In this document: positions 17,477-26,592 of the stretch, one piece after another
Position numbering within the stretch: position 1 is the stretch's first letter
How the letters are laid out: each line of letters starts with the position of its first letter
Assembly (NCBI GenBank): GCA_021819725.1
Contig: JAKAQR010000016.1
Span: 1-55,655 of the forward strand
DNA length: 55,655 nt
Source: Actinomycetes bacterium
GTDB lineage: Bacteria > Actinomycetota > Acidimicrobiia > Acidimicrobiales > Acidimicrobiaceae
Reading direction: 5' to 3'
The notes under the pieces: model-generated
Database searches by the model: none
What the model saw: the letters and a program-made list of their open reading frames with translations, nothing else
What the model was told of the DNA's origin: nothing
Translations under genes and position numbers: made by a program

Positions 17477-17703
17477 TCACCTGTTGTGCCGATATCGTGG
17501 AAAGTCGTCATGACTTCTTAAGTAGTCTCCACTGCGCTCTCCCCCAATGGGGCAAGCATCGCCAGCAGTGAGTGTGCCGTGTCTCCGGACAGTTCCACGA
17601 CCATTGCGCGCGGCATCACCGAAAACAGTTCTGACGTTGCCTTTACCAAGCGAAAAGTGAACTGCTCGAGGTTCGCGGTCGCGACGCCGAGCCTGGGTTT
17701 CCA
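17477..17703 (-). pseudogene. C-terminal fragment related to the gene at 21877-22338
   Basis: In this frame the DNA encodes RLVKATSELFSVMPRAMVVE, then LSGDTAHSLLAMLAP, nearly the same as the C-terminus of the 153-residue protein at 21877-22338. No start codon or N-terminal half is present, so it is a duplicated and truncated remnant. Confidence 0.65.
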
Positions 17704-17712
17704 CAGGAGAAT

Positions 17713-18435
17713 CTAGCGAAGAAGGGAGACATCCGACTTCGGGAGGACGGTGGTCAACTTTTGGGACAGCGGGAAGAAGTAGCTGTAGTTGTTGAGAAAC
17801 AGTGGCTGAAAGTTGTCACACTTCTGGACCGGTCCTGGAACGCTCACGGATCCCGATGGCGTCGGTATCGAGAAGACCTCGACGCAGGAGACCAAGTCAG
17901 TCAAACGCGTAGTCGCGGAGTTGACATGCCCAGCTGGGTTCGGTTTCGCACTGTCCGACCCGTACCAGATCTCAGCCTTCGCTGCTGGTGCCAGGGTAAA
18001 GACTGGACCCGCTGGAGGCTGACCTTCGACAATGATCGTCACACCATCGGGTAGAGGTGGCGACGTTGCCGAGAGCGCCTCGGGCTGGGAACCAGTGACA
18101 ACGATGCGTTCCATTCTGGGTATACCACCACCCAATGAACAGCTCGTTCCTGAGGTGTTCTCGATCATCTTGGCATGGAACTCCTGGTTCATGCCGATCG
18201 CCTGGATGTAGGCGTTGTAAAGAGCTCTATAGTCGTCACTATCAGTTGGGGTAGTAATCGTCAGTTGAGCCGCTGTGCATGAGGGCGCATTCGTGCTCGC
18301 GGTGGGTTGCGTCGAAAACTTCGACTTCGGCGAAATCCTGGCTTTCGCTACCTGAGAGGTTGATGATCGCTTTATGGTCTTTATGCCAGACGAGTGGGTA
18401 CCAAAATACACCGCTGCACCAATAGGTACAATCAC
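17713..18435 (-). CDS. Membrane-anchored exported protein with DUF4232-like domain
   Basis: 240 residues from GTG 18435. A hydrophobic segment spans the start, and in-frame codons upstream (back to about 18475) would lengthen it to a full helix, but no standard start codon occurs there. The exported part has SCTAAQLTI, NAYIQAIGMN and TSCSLGGGIPRM, a Cys pattern shared with the lipoprotein at 20782-21762 (TCTPSQISVRI, NAYLAVSD, PCSLDGWPTIDG), so both probably carry a DUF4232-like beta domain. The N-terminus may have been disturbed by rearrangement. Function is unknown; such proteins sit on the outer face of the membrane. Confidence 0.55.
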   Translation of the reverse strand: MIVPIGAAVYFGTHSSGIKTIKRSSTSQVAKARISPKSKFSTQPTASTNAPSCTAAQLTITTPTDSDDYRALYNAYIQAIGMNQEFHAKMIENTSGTSCSLGGGIPRMERIVVTGSQPEALSATSPPLPDGVTIIVEGQPPAGPVFTLAPAAKAEIWYGSDSAKPNPAGHVNSATTRLTDLVSCVEVFSIPTPSGSVSVPGPVQKCDNFQPLFLNNYSYFFPLSQKLTTVLPKSDVSLLR

Positions 18436-18495
18436 GACGACTGAAGCAAGTTTCCAAATCTTATTAATCAGAATTCCGCTCCCATCTCTGATACT

Positions 18496-18702
18496 CTAGC
18501 CTCTGTTGCCCTTCGCAGGAGAAGTTAATGACTCTTTATTGTGGATATCGCCAGTAACTGGTATCGAAGTTCTCCCCTCTTCTGGCTCCGTCGTCATGAA
18601 ATAGCATGTCATCGCCGCCACTATGCCCACCAAAGAATTCGCCGCACTTCCCGCTACCACACCAACTGCCCAATGTTTGCGTAGGATTCGTGGCACAATC
18701 AC
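18496..18702 (-). CDS. Small membrane protein, doubtful
   Basis: 68-residue frame from a GTG or ATG at 18702 with one hydrophobic segment (VGVVAGSAANSLVGIVAAMT). It ends 60 bases upstream of the exported protein gene on the same strand. It could be a separate short membrane protein or a displaced piece of its neighbour. No family is recognised. Confidence 0.35.
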   Translation of the reverse strand: MIVPRILRKHWAVGVVAGSAANSLVGIVAAMTCYFMTTEPEEGRTSIPVTGDIHNKESLTSPAKGNRG

Positions 18703-18735
18703 TCCCGGATACCACTCGAGGGTTTTGGAACTGAC

Positions 18736-18935
18736 CTATCCGATGCTCCACCTGCCGCGGCGATAGCTGCCTCGCGAGTCCTCTGGCCCCGATTGAGGAG
18801 TTCTCTGGCAATCAGCGCCTCCTCCCTCCATTGCGCGGGTATCGGCCTTGGCCCTTTCTCGCATGATGGTACGCTGCGCGTCGGTGGGTGTGCGTCGGTG
18901 GGCTCTGTCGCCATGGTCGGTTGTCTTTGGCTCAC
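18736..18935 (-). repeat. Second, decayed copy of the overlapping-frame unit
   Basis: The DNA repeats 17270-17431: the same purine run, the codons for RTIMRERAKADTRAMEGGG in one frame and PIPAQWREEALIARELLNRG in the other. Here a 14-base tandem insertion near CCGACGCACACC shifts the ATG at 18911 into the second frame, the strong ribosome site is lost, and the C-terminal half is missing. Confidence 0.6.
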
Positions 18936-19273
18936 GGGGAGTCAACCGGATAGCTGCGCTCGCCCGTTGCGCGGATGTTATGGGAAGTAGTCGGTGGTCA
19001 TGCAACGCCTCTGTAGCTGGCACAAACTGTTTGCTAACAATAGGCCAGACAAGTGAAGAACCCTTGGCCCGGCGGTAGACCAATAAATTTGTTAGCGAGC
19101 GTTACAGGCATGGTAGAGAGCAGGCCAGAGGTGTCTATGACCGAGCACCTGATCGCCTTCGGTCTTGGACAGCCCACGGAGTAGCATTGCTAACCGACCA
19201 TCAGATTCGGATTCGGTAAGACCGGTACATCGAGAATCTCTCGGCCACTTCGGACTCAATCAGCGAGCACCTA
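18936..19273. other. 338-base gap before the intact insertion element
   Basis: Contains no supported gene. It ends at the TA dinucleotide (19272-19273) where the second IS630-type element is inserted. Confidence 0.3.
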
Positions 19274-20516
19274 GTGTCCCTAGCCGGAAATTCCTTCAAT
19301 AAGGAATTTTCAACCCTTACGCCTGGTTATCCCAGTTGGTATCTACTCTGGGAGGTAGTCGGTTATGGGAAAGCAGGAAGAGCAATCAATAAATGAGGAT
19401 CGTGCAAGGAACGTCGGTGGACGTCCCATCCTCTATCACGTGACGCTCTCAAAGGAGGAACGAGAGCACTTAGAGGCCCTTGTTCGTCAAACCACGGCCC
19501 CACAGGCTCAGGTGCGTCGAGCCAAGATCGCTTTGTACGCAGCTGAGGGGATGGGTACCACCGAGATTGCCAGAAAACTCTCGCTATCAGCGCAAACAGT
19601 AGATAAGTGGAGAAGACGATTCTCATTGTTTGGGGTAAAGACACTCTCGGATGCACCAAGATCTGGGACTCCAAGAACCCATGGGGATGACAAGATCGCC
19701 GAGATCATCAAACTCACTACCACGACCACTCCACCCGACTCATCAACCCATTGGTCGACCAACACCATGGCAGCCGCCGCTGGAGTTTCTCCCTCCACGG
19801 TTGGCAGGATTTGGCGAACCTTTGGCCTGAAGCCTCATATGGTAGAGACCTTCACTGTATCAAACGATCCAGAGTTCACCGAGAAGGTCAGAGACGTTGC
19901 CGGGATCTATCTCAACCCTCCCGAGGCGGCGATTGTCCTTTGTGTTGACGAGAAGACACAGATCCAGGCACTGAACCGCACCCAGCCCATGCTCCCCATG
20001 GTGCCAGGGGTGCCTCTGCGTCGAACGACCGAGTACAAGCGCAACGGTATTAGTAATCTCTATGCTGCCCTTGATGTCGCTTCCGGCAAGGTTATCACCA
20101 AGATGACGGTAGCCCACAGGGCGATAGAGTTCATTGAGTTCTTGGAACTCATCGACCGACAAGTACCCAAGGAGCTGGGAGTTCACGTCGTTTTAGACAA
20201 CTACGCAGCCCACAAGACCGAGTCGGTGAGAACCTGGCTCCTTGCCCACCCGAGGTTTGAGTTCCATTTCACACCAACGTATTCTTCTTGGATGAATCAG
20301 GTAGAGAGATGGTTCTCAGCGTTAACCACCAAGTACCTGCAGCGAAGCGTTCACCACACCGTGACCGAACTCAACAGAGGGATTACCAAGTGGGCCAAAG
20401 CCTGGAACGAGAACCCCAAGCCCTTCATCTGGACCAAGAGCGCCGATGAGATCTTCGCTTCTATGCGCAAATACCTGGAGCCGATAGTTATGAATGGAAC
20501 TTCCGAGGAGGGACAC
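19274..20516 (+). mobile_element. IS630-type insertion sequence, copy 2 (1243 bp), apparently intact
   Basis: TA dinucleotides flank both ends (19272-19273 and 20517-20518). The ends begin GTGTCCCTAG and, in complement, GTGTCCCTCC, matching copy 1 at the tips. A single uninterrupted transposase gene lies inside. A 9-bp hairpin near the left end is described separately. Confidence 0.88.
19288..19309. other. Hairpin inside the left end of IS copy 2
   Basis: AAATTCCTT and AAGGAATTT pair around the loop CAAT, 14 bases from the element tip. It precedes the transposase start by 55 bases and could hide the ribosome site from read-through transcripts or stop them. It is absent from the left end of copy 1. 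Confidence 0.45.
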
Positions 20517-20519
20517 TAG
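19365..20519 (+). CDS. IS630-family transposase
   Basis: 384-residue DDE transposase. An N-terminal helix-turn-helix region covers residues 20-105 (ARKLSLSAQTVDKWRRRFSL). A linker, THGDDKIAEIIKL, and a second winged region, VSPSTVGRIWRTFGLKPH, precede the catalytic core: AAIVLCVDEKTQIQAL (Asp), LGVHVVLDNYAAHKT (Asp) and FHFTPTYSSWMNQVERWFS (Glu). The enzyme cuts and pastes the element at TA targets. The last codon inside the element is CAC, and the stop TAG consists of the duplicated TA plus the next base of target DNA. The DDE part is almost identical to that of copy 1, the N-terminal part is not. This copy could still mobilise both elements, since the tips match. Confidence 0.92.
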   Translation: MGKQEEQSINEDRARNVGGRPILYHVTLSKEEREHLEALVRQTTAPQAQVRRAKIALYAAEGMGTTEIARKLSLSAQTVDKWRRRFSLFGVKTLSDAPRSGTPRTHGDDKIAEIIKLTTTTTPPDSSTHWSTNTMAAAAGVSPSTVGRIWRTFGLKPHMVETFTVSNDPEFTEKVRDVAGIYLNPPEAAIVLCVDEKTQIQALNRTQPMLPMVPGVPLRRTTEYKRNGISNLYAALDVASGKVITKMTVAHRAIEFIEFLELIDRQVPKELGVHVVLDNYAAHKTESVRTWLLAHPRFEFHFTPTYSSWMNQVERWFSALTTKYLQRSVHHTVTELNRGITKWAKAWNENPKPFIWTKSADEIFASMRKYLEPIVMNGTSEEGH

Positions 20520-20781
20520 CAACGACAAATTGCCTGGACATGGGCATCCATACGCACTGATACTGAGACCTAGGGGTTTGGGGAGTGGGTCTGGTCCCAG
20601 GAGATGACCCAATGGTCATCGATATCGACTCTGCGATCTGTGAGGTATCCGGGTATCGCAAACAAGAAGTTAGCTATGGGTATACGCAGGAGTTCGGCTC
20701 TCGCCCGCATCGCACGCAATGGTGACCCTCCTCGAACGCTCTTACCAATAGAAAGCGTCCAACACCACCAGTACTTCGGAA

Positions 20782-21762
20782 TCACAGAGCGTGAGCGGGC
20801 TCTCCGTATGAAGGGACAAAGAACGTGTAGATCGTGCCGTAGTAGAGCTTGCCAGAGGCGTAGTAGCAGCTATCTGGAGTCTGGATGGCGGATCCTTGAT
20901 TGAATGCCGACGATGCAATCGAATGTGTTCCCAGATTATCGGGCAGCGTGACGCTGAGCGAAGTGAAGTTCTTCTCAACCGTTACTCCTGTATTACCGCC
21001 GATGCAGTCTGGCATAAATGTCACTTGGCTGTAAGCAGCTTGCACACCCTTCTTGATAACGATGAGCGATGGATGGTGAAGAATATGTCCACTTGAGCCT
21101 ATGACACTCTGTCGAACCAAAGGAATAGACTCTCCACTTGCCGTGACCCCATCGATCGTCGGCCACCCGTCTAGGCTGCAGGGACTTGATGAGGTATCCG
21201 AAACGGCAAGGTAGGCGTTTACCAGGGATGCCTCATCGCCAACACCGGCAATGCGCACCGATATCTGACTCGGAGTGCAAGTGGGTGCCGTAGCTGGTAG
21301 CACGGGTGGCTTGGGTGCAGGCGGAACGTAGGTCGAGAAGATCGAAAAGCTCTTGGCTCCTTGGCGAGTAGTTGATCGTGAGAACGCAATCGTCCATTTG
21401 ATCTGTGGAGGAAACGAAAAGAGTTGAATTGCCTCATTGGGTGAGACTTGACTTGAGTCAAGGTAGTACGCGAACGTAGAACGTGGCTCATGGCAAAATG
21501 CGGCTGTGACGGCCTCGGACTGGTGCGTCAGAGACAGCCGCATCTTTAAGACCGGCAAACCAGGGGTGTGAGCCGTCGTGGTGCAGCTACCTTTGATGAT
21601 GAGAAAGCGCTCGGTCAGCGATGACTTGGGAATTCGTAGCGTTGAGGTCCCATTGCTGATTACCGAAGACCCTGAGCCCTTTTCTGGTGAGGTGCACGAC
21701 GCCAGCACCAGTGCCCCGATCAGGACAACAGCTAGGAGTCTCAGTGATCGTCTAACTTTCAT
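20782..21762 (-). CDS. Lipoprotein with DUF4232-like domain
   Basis: 326 residues. The signal peptide with lipobox LVLASC (Cys near residue 23) means export and lipid anchoring on the outer face of the membrane. The N-terminal 130 residues are an unassigned beta-rich domain. A Pro-rich linker (PPAPKPPVLPATAP) precedes the DUF4232-like domain: TCTPSQISVRIAGVG, LVNAYLAVSDTSSSPCSLDG with a following WP, and a beta-sandwich to the C-terminus. A clear start ATG is preceded by GAAGGAAA. Similar proteins are common in actinobacteria; their function is unknown. Its relation to the protein at 17713-18435 suggests duplication and divergence within this region. Confidence 0.75.
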   Translation of the reverse strand: MKVRRSLRLLAVVLIGALVLASCTSPEKGSGSSVISNGTSTLRIPKSSLTERFLIIKGSCTTTAHTPGLPVLKMRLSLTHQSEAVTAAFCHEPRSTFAYYLDSSQVSPNEAIQLFSFPPQIKWTIAFSRSTTRQGAKSFSIFSTYVPPAPKPPVLPATAPTCTPSQISVRIAGVGDEASLVNAYLAVSDTSSSPCSLDGWPTIDGVTASGESIPLVRQSVIGSSGHILHHPSLIVIKKGVQAAYSQVTFMPDCIGGNTGVTVEKNFTSLSVTLPDNLGTHSIASSAFNQGSAIQTPDSCYYASGKLYYGTIYTFFVPSYGEPAHAL

Positions 21763-21810
21763 TTCCTTCTGACTCTATCACCTCTTAGGAATCCGACATC
21801 TGATGCCTTA

Positions 21811-21854
21811 AATAACCCCCAGGTTTCTTGGAGACTCCCACTCACCGGCAGGAC
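21811..21854. repeat. 44-bp direct repeat, left copy
   Basis: AATAACCCCC, then GGTTTCTTGGAGACTCC and ACTC.CCGGCA, recur at 27495-27538 in the same orientation with a few changes. The two copies bracket the relaxase gene and its divergent neighbour. Confidence 0.6.
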
Positions 21855-21876
21855 GAAGCTTCATGGCCTACCACAG

Positions 21877-22338
21877 CTATGAAACATGAGCCAAATCTCC
21901 CAATGGGGCAAGCTTTGCCACCAGTGAGCGTGCCGTGTCTCCGGACAGTTCCACGACCATTGCACGCGGCATCACCGAAAGCAGTTCTGACGTTGCCTTT
22001 ACCAAGCGAAGGGTGGAGCACTTGAGGTCTACGGTCGCGACGCTGAGCTTGGATTCCCACTGCGCGTCAATCAGCGTGATGACACTACGCCATCGGGCGT
22101 AGCGTTCGATCGTCCTTGGATCGCGGGGTGATGACGGGTGATCTTGCCAGGATCGGTACCGCGCGAGTTGCGCTTCGGAGATCCCTTGAGATCGGAAGGC
22201 GGCTGTCTTGGCGGCAGTGATTCGGCGGTGTTGTTCGGTTGAAGCATTGAGTTGCTCCTTTGCAAGGAGCCAGTCTTGAAAGGCAAGTTCTCGGCGGTGC
22301 CAGAGATCAGCTAGCCTTGCGCGTTCATTGTCTCTCAT
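21877..22338 (-). CDS. Unknown helical protein divergent from the relaxase
   Basis: 153 residues from ATG 22338 (MRDNERARLADLWHRRELAF). A longer open frame to 22503 exists, but its Gly/Val-rich start is not protein-like. The N-terminal half is helical and charged, and the C-terminal half has YARWRSVITLIDAQWESKLS and RLVKATSELLSVMPRAMVVE. A C-terminal copy lies at 17477-17703. It is transcribed away from the relaxase, the usual place for small nicking accessory or regulatory proteins of relaxosomes, but no ribbon-helix-helix or other DNA-binding motif is clear, so that role is a guess. Confidence 0.55.
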   Translation of the reverse strand: MRDNERARLADLWHRRELAFQDWLLAKEQLNASTEQHRRITAAKTAAFRSQGISEAQLARYRSWQDHPSSPRDPRTIERYARWRSVITLIDAQWESKLSVATVDLKCSTLRLVKATSELLSVMPRAMVVELSGDTARSLVAKLAPLGDLAHVS

Positions 22339-22626
22339 GCCAAAGATCCCCAACAACAGAGAACCTGTCAGCCAGACCAGATCCCTCATGCAGTCACTAC
22401 TCAACTCGGGGCCGACACCCGGGCCCAACCAGAGCTTCCGGACTCGCACCCCTGAACCCCCGCGAACTACCGCTACTCCCCCACCCATTTTGCAACCACA
22501 CACCTTGCATCCGGTGAGCGCTTGGCGCTGGGATTCTCTGGGTGGCTGGTGTTGGTGCGACTGATTTCCCTCCTCTCGTGCCCATGAGGTGAGGATTAGT
22601 TCGCGTTCTAGCAGAGGGTTGTAGGG
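22339..22626. other. Divergent intergenic region upstream of the relaxase, candidate origin-of-transfer region
   Basis: In MobF systems the nick site usually lies near the relaxase gene. This 288-base stretch contains the promoters of both divergent genes. I see C-rich and G-rich tracts (about 22400-22490) but no convincing inverted repeat, so oriT is only expected here by context. Confidence 0.3.
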
Positions 22627-25600
22627 ATGCTCAGCATCGCAAAGCTCAGCATTGGTCAGGGGTATCGCTACTTGATGGACTCTATTGCTGTTGGGGATGG
22701 TGGGTGCGATCCTGGATCAGCGCTCACTCGTTATTACGCAGAATCTGGTACGCCGCCTGGGAGGTGGAAGGGGGCGGGACTCGGGGACTTAGGAGATGGA
22801 GTGGGCCTCGAGTTGGGGTCAGAGGTGAGCGAATCCCAACTCTGGAATCTCCTTGGTCTCATCGCTGACCCCATCACGGGTGAAAGTGTTGGCCAGGCGA
22901 TTCCGCGGCCTAAGTCTGTAGTTGGGGAGGGTGTGAGCTCTGCTGCCTCTGGCGCCAAACCCGTCGCAGGTTTTGATCTCACGTTCTCACCACCAAAGTC
23001 GGTCTCAACGCTTTGGGCCTTGGCCGATGAGGCGACCAAAGCCACGATCTATGCGTGTCATGAGCGCGCGATTGATCTGGCCCTTGCCTACGCCGAGGCC
23101 CACGTCATTCACTCACGATCTGGCAGGAATGGAGTACTCCAAGAAGACGTTCATGGGGTGTCGGCGGCAAGTTTTACCCACTATGACTCGCGAGCTGGGG
23201 ATCCCCAGCTTCACGATCACGTCATCGTCTGGAATCGAGTCAAGTCAGTCTCAGATGGGAAGTGGAGAACCATCGATGGGGCGGGGTTGTATGCCTCGGT
23301 GGTAGCGCTCGGGGTCTTACATGAGGGGATCTTAGCTGATCTCTTAACCGAGGCACTCGGAGTTGCCTGGGAGGAACGGGCGACTCCTGGTGGCATGAGA
23401 AAGTCTGAGATCAAGGGGGTACCGGTTTCTCTGATGGATGCCTTCTCACAACGGGTAGGAGCGATTAGGACCCGTAGAGCAGAGCTCGTCGGAGCGTTTC
23501 GGGAGAGCCACGGGCGAGAGGCGACGGGGACCGAGATCCTTCGACTCTCCCAACAGGCCAATCTCGAGACTCGAGAGGAGAAGGTTCACCGCTCCCTTTT
23601 GGAGATGAGTGAGCTGTGGTGCGAGCGGGCACAAGAACATCTCGGGTTTGAACCGCATGAGTTGGTTCTCCATGTTTGTGACTCCAATGATCTACCGGTA
23701 CTTGGTGCCGATGACTTTGGGGATGAGATGTTGGCTGAGAGCGCGGGGGTGATTCTTCACTGTGTTGGGAAGAGTCATGCAACCTTTACGCGTGCCAATG
23801 TCCTGGCCGAGGTTCACCGTTTTCTCCAAGGGATGCGCTTTGTGGATCCAACCGAGCGTATTGCGCTCGGGGAGCGGCTTGTTGTGTTGACCCTCGAGCG
23901 TGCCGTTGAGCTCTCTCCTCCTGAGCTTCATCACAGCCCAGCGGTACTTCGTCGAGCCGATGGCACGTCGCGTCTTCGAAGCCTCGATCGACGCCGCTAT
24001 ACCACGCAAGAACTCCTTCGCGCAGAGGGTCGGATCTTTGCGGCGGGGGAAGATCGTGGGGGGCCGTCTATTGACCAGGGTGTGATTAAGGAGATAGTGG
24101 GGGGCGGTTCTGGAGTGAGTGTTGGAGTCACAGGGGGCCCTCGTTTGAGCTCAGAACAACAACGGGTGATTGAGTTGATCGTCACCTCGGGAAGGAGCGT
24201 TGATCTCTTGGTCGGTCCCGCTGGTACTGGTAAGAGTACGACCATGGCAGGCCTTCGTTCCCTCTGGGAACGCGTGTATGGTGCGGGTAGCGTTTTGGGA
24301 ATCGCACCATCGGCCACGGCTGCTGAGGTACTCGGGGCTGAACTCGCGATTGGTGCTGAGAACACAGCGAAGTGGTTGCATGAATGGAGACAAAGGGAGG
24401 CGCGAGAGCAAGAGGTGAAGCGGTTGAGTGCCCTCCTCCCCCACCTGTCGTTGGGGAGTCGAGAACACCGCGAGGTGACAAGGAAGATCGAGGCTCTGGG
24501 TTCGGAACTTAATCGCTGGCAGTTTCGCCAAGGGCAGTTGATCATCCTTGATGAGGCCTCATTGGTTGGAACCTTGGAACTCGATGAACTCATCACGATG
24601 GCAAAAGGTGCGGGTGCCAAGATCGTGCTCGTTGGGGATCCAGCACAACTTAGCAGTGTTGGAGCCGGGGGCATGTTCGGAGCACTGGTGCGAGAGCGCG
24701 AGGATGATGTCCCAAGGTTAGGGGAAGTGCGGCGCTTCTACGAGGAGTGGGAACGAGAGGCCAGCGTTGGGTTGCGGGCTGGGGATGTGAGCGCCATTGA
24801 GGTCTATGACAATCATCATCGTGTCATTGGCGGAGATCGTGATGCGATGTTGGATGCATTGTATGCCGGGTGGCGAGGAGATGTGTTAGCCGGCAAGGAT
24901 TCGCTCATGATTGCACCAGATCATGACAGTGTCAGAGAGCTCAATGTGAGAGCTCGAGAGGAGAGGATCGAACGAGGAGAGGTCACCGAGGCGGGAGTGA
25001 AGCTCAGAGATGGCATGACGTGTGGCATTGGGGATGAGATCGTAACGAGGGAGAACAATCGCCTACTCGGCTCCCGAAATGGGTGGGTCAAGAACGGGGA
25101 TCGCTGGAGGGTAAATGCGATTGACGGGGATGGATCGCTGTGGGTGCGACGCATCGATGGGAAGGGCGAGGTGCGCCTACCAGGTGATTATGTCACGTCA
25201 TCGGTTGAACTCGGCTATGCCACCACCGTCTATCGGGCCCAGGGGAGAACCGTCACGAGTGCCCATACCTTGGTAGGCGCAGGTACCACTATAGAGGTGC
25301 TCTATGTCGGAGTCACGAGAGGTCGAGAGGCCAATCACCTCTATGTCGATACCGGCTTCGGTGAGGAGCAGAGTACCTCCCATGGACCGAGTCGAGAGCG
25401 TGGCAGTGCGCGTGAGGTCCTTGTTGGATGTCTCGCAAACTCTGGAGTCGAACTCGGTGCGACCGAGACGATCCGGGTGGAACAAGAGGGCGCCGAGAGC
25501 ATTGGGTGCCTCTTTGGGGAGTACGAGACGATCGCCCGATTGGCCGAGGAGGCACGGTATCAGAGGCTGTTGGAGGCTCTTGCGATTCCGGGGTTTGAAG

Positions 25601-26256
25601 AGCTGCGCACGAGCGAGGCCTATGGATCATTGCTCATCGCACTTCGTGGTGCCGAGGCTCGTGGCATCGACCTCGAGCGTGATCTGACTCTCTTGGTTGG
25701 TGAGGAGAAGGATCAACTGTCTGGAGTTGAGGACACGGCAACCGTTATGGCGGAACGTGTTCGAAGTTGGACCGAGAAGTATGGGGCCCGCGAATTGGGC
25801 AAGGCTGAGTTCATCGTTGGGCTGATGCCAAAGGCCAGAGGGGTTGACGATCAAGACTTTGGACGAGCACTTGAGGAACGCGAATACGCCATCAGACAGC
25901 GAGCCTTCGCGCTCGTAGAGCGCGCGCTTCTAAACCGGGAACCGTGGATTCTGGGACTCGGTTCGGTGCCAAGGGACCCGAAGCTTGAGCTCAAGTGGAA
26001 GAACTATGCTGCAACGGTCGCCGCCTACCGCGAACTCAGGGGGATCTCGCCATCTGCGGCGTATACCAAGGGATCGATGGCGACCATAGCGCCACAGCAA
26101 ACTAGCCAGAGGCGACAAGTTCGAACAGCGATTCAACGAGCAAGGCGCATTGCGGAGATAGCGTCTGGTGGTTCAGGTGAGAGTCAAACCTTTGACCCCG
26201 ATAGGAGCCCGTCAAGTGATTGGGGGGTCGGTTGGCCGCCTATCCCAACGGTGTAA
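22627..26256 (+). CDS. MobF-type relaxase-helicase (TraA/TrwC-like)
   Basis: 1209 residues. The N-terminal relaxase domain has candidate catalytic tyrosines at 13-15 (GYRYL), GFDLTFSPPKSVSTLWAL at about 115-132 and the HUH-type metal site FTHYDSRAGDPQLHDHVIVW (His184, His196, His198). A RecD/TraI-like superfamily 1 helicase follows: Walker A GPAGTGKST at about 529, Walker B LIILDEAS at about 640, GDPAQLSSVGAGG, and a late TVYRAQGRTV motif. It nicks one strand at oriT, stays linked to the 5' end and unwinds DNA for transfer to a recipient. The length is usual for the family. A start at 22627 is likely, as the relaxase domain begins at once. This is the clearest evidence for a conjugative or mobilisable element. 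Confidence 0.93.
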   Translation: MLSIAKLSIGQGYRYLMDSIAVGDGGCDPGSALTRYYAESGTPPGRWKGAGLGDLGDGVGLELGSEVSESQLWNLLGLIADPITGESVGQAIPRPKSVVGEGVSSAASGAKPVAGFDLTFSPPKSVSTLWALADEATKATIYACHERAIDLALAYAEAHVIHSRSGRNGVLQEDVHGVSAASFTHYDSRAGDPQLHDHVIVWNRVKSVSDGKWRTIDGAGLYASVVALGVLHEGILADLLTEALGVAWEERATPGGMRKSEIKGVPVSLMDAFSQRVGAIRTRRAELVGAFRESHGREATGTEILRLSQQANLETREEKVHRSLLEMSELWCERAQEHLGFEPHELVLHVCDSNDLPVLGADDFGDEMLAESAGVILHCVGKSHATFTRANVLAEVHRFLQGMRFVDPTERIALGERLVVLTLERAVELSPPELHHSPAVLRRADGTSRLRSLDRRRYTTQELLRAEGRIFAAGEDRGGPSIDQGVIKEIVGGGSGVSVGVTGGPRLSSEQQRVIELIVTSGRSVDLLVGPAGTGKSTTMAGLRSLWERVYGAGSVLGIAPSATAAEVLGAELAIGAENTAKWLHEWRQREAREQEVKRLSALLPHLSLGSREHREVTRKIEALGSELNRWQFRQGQLIILDEASLVGTLELDELITMAKGAGAKIVLVGDPAQLSSVGAGGMFGALVREREDDVPRLGEVRRFYEEWEREASVGLRAGDVSAIEVYDNHHRVIGGDRDAMLDALYAGWRGDVLAGKDSLMIAPDHDSVRELNVRAREERIERGEVTEAGVKLRDGMTCGIGDEIVTRENNRLLGSRNGWVKNGDRWRVNAIDGDGSLWVRRIDGKGEVRLPGDYVTSSVELGYATTVYRAQGRTVTSAHTLVGAGTTIEVLYVGVTRGREANHLYVDTGFGEEQSTSHGPSRERGSAREVLVGCLANSGVELGATETIRVEQEGAESIGCLFGEYETIARLAEEARYQRLLEALAIPGFEELRTSEAYGSLLIALRGAEARGIDLERDLTLLVGEEKDQLSGVEDTATVMAERVRSWTEKYGARELGKAEFIVGLMPKARGVDDQDFGRALEEREYAIRQRAFALVERALLNREPWILGLGSVPRDPKLELKWKNYAATVAAYRELRGISPSAAYTKGSMATIAPQQTSQRRQVRTAIQRARRIAEIASGGSGESQTFDPDRSPSSDWGVGWPPIPTV

Positions 26257-26592
26257 GCGACACATTCGAGATTGTGGGCTCTCGAGACGCATGCGGATGG
26301 AGTTGCTATCTTATAGGGCAACTCCGAGTCATTCGGTCCAAACAGCCTGCGTCACTGGCGTAAGGGTAGCTTGGGCGAGGGAGTACCCGGTGAGGGAGTC
26401 GTTGAGAGCCAGAATCTGAAGTTGGCGTCTTACAACACCCACGTGACATGGGCCGAGACGGAGATGGGGCGTTAGGCACCATCCCGTGCCAATAAGGTCC
26501 CCTAGCGACCGTAGACGCCAACTTAGCCCACAAGATTGGTGAGACGAGTTCTGGAGGTCGACAGGTCCTAATGCGAGCGGTAGGCTCTTGGA
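26257..26592. other. 336-base gap downstream of the relaxase
   Basis: No supported gene. A minus-strand frame crossing this region mirrors the GNAT gene and is not protein-like. The promoter of the GNAT gene is expected here. Confidence 0.3.

Noticed and set aside
22734..25854. Many open frames on the minus strand and in other frames within the relaxase gene
   Set aside because: They mirror the third-codon-position bias of the 1209-residue relaxase gene.
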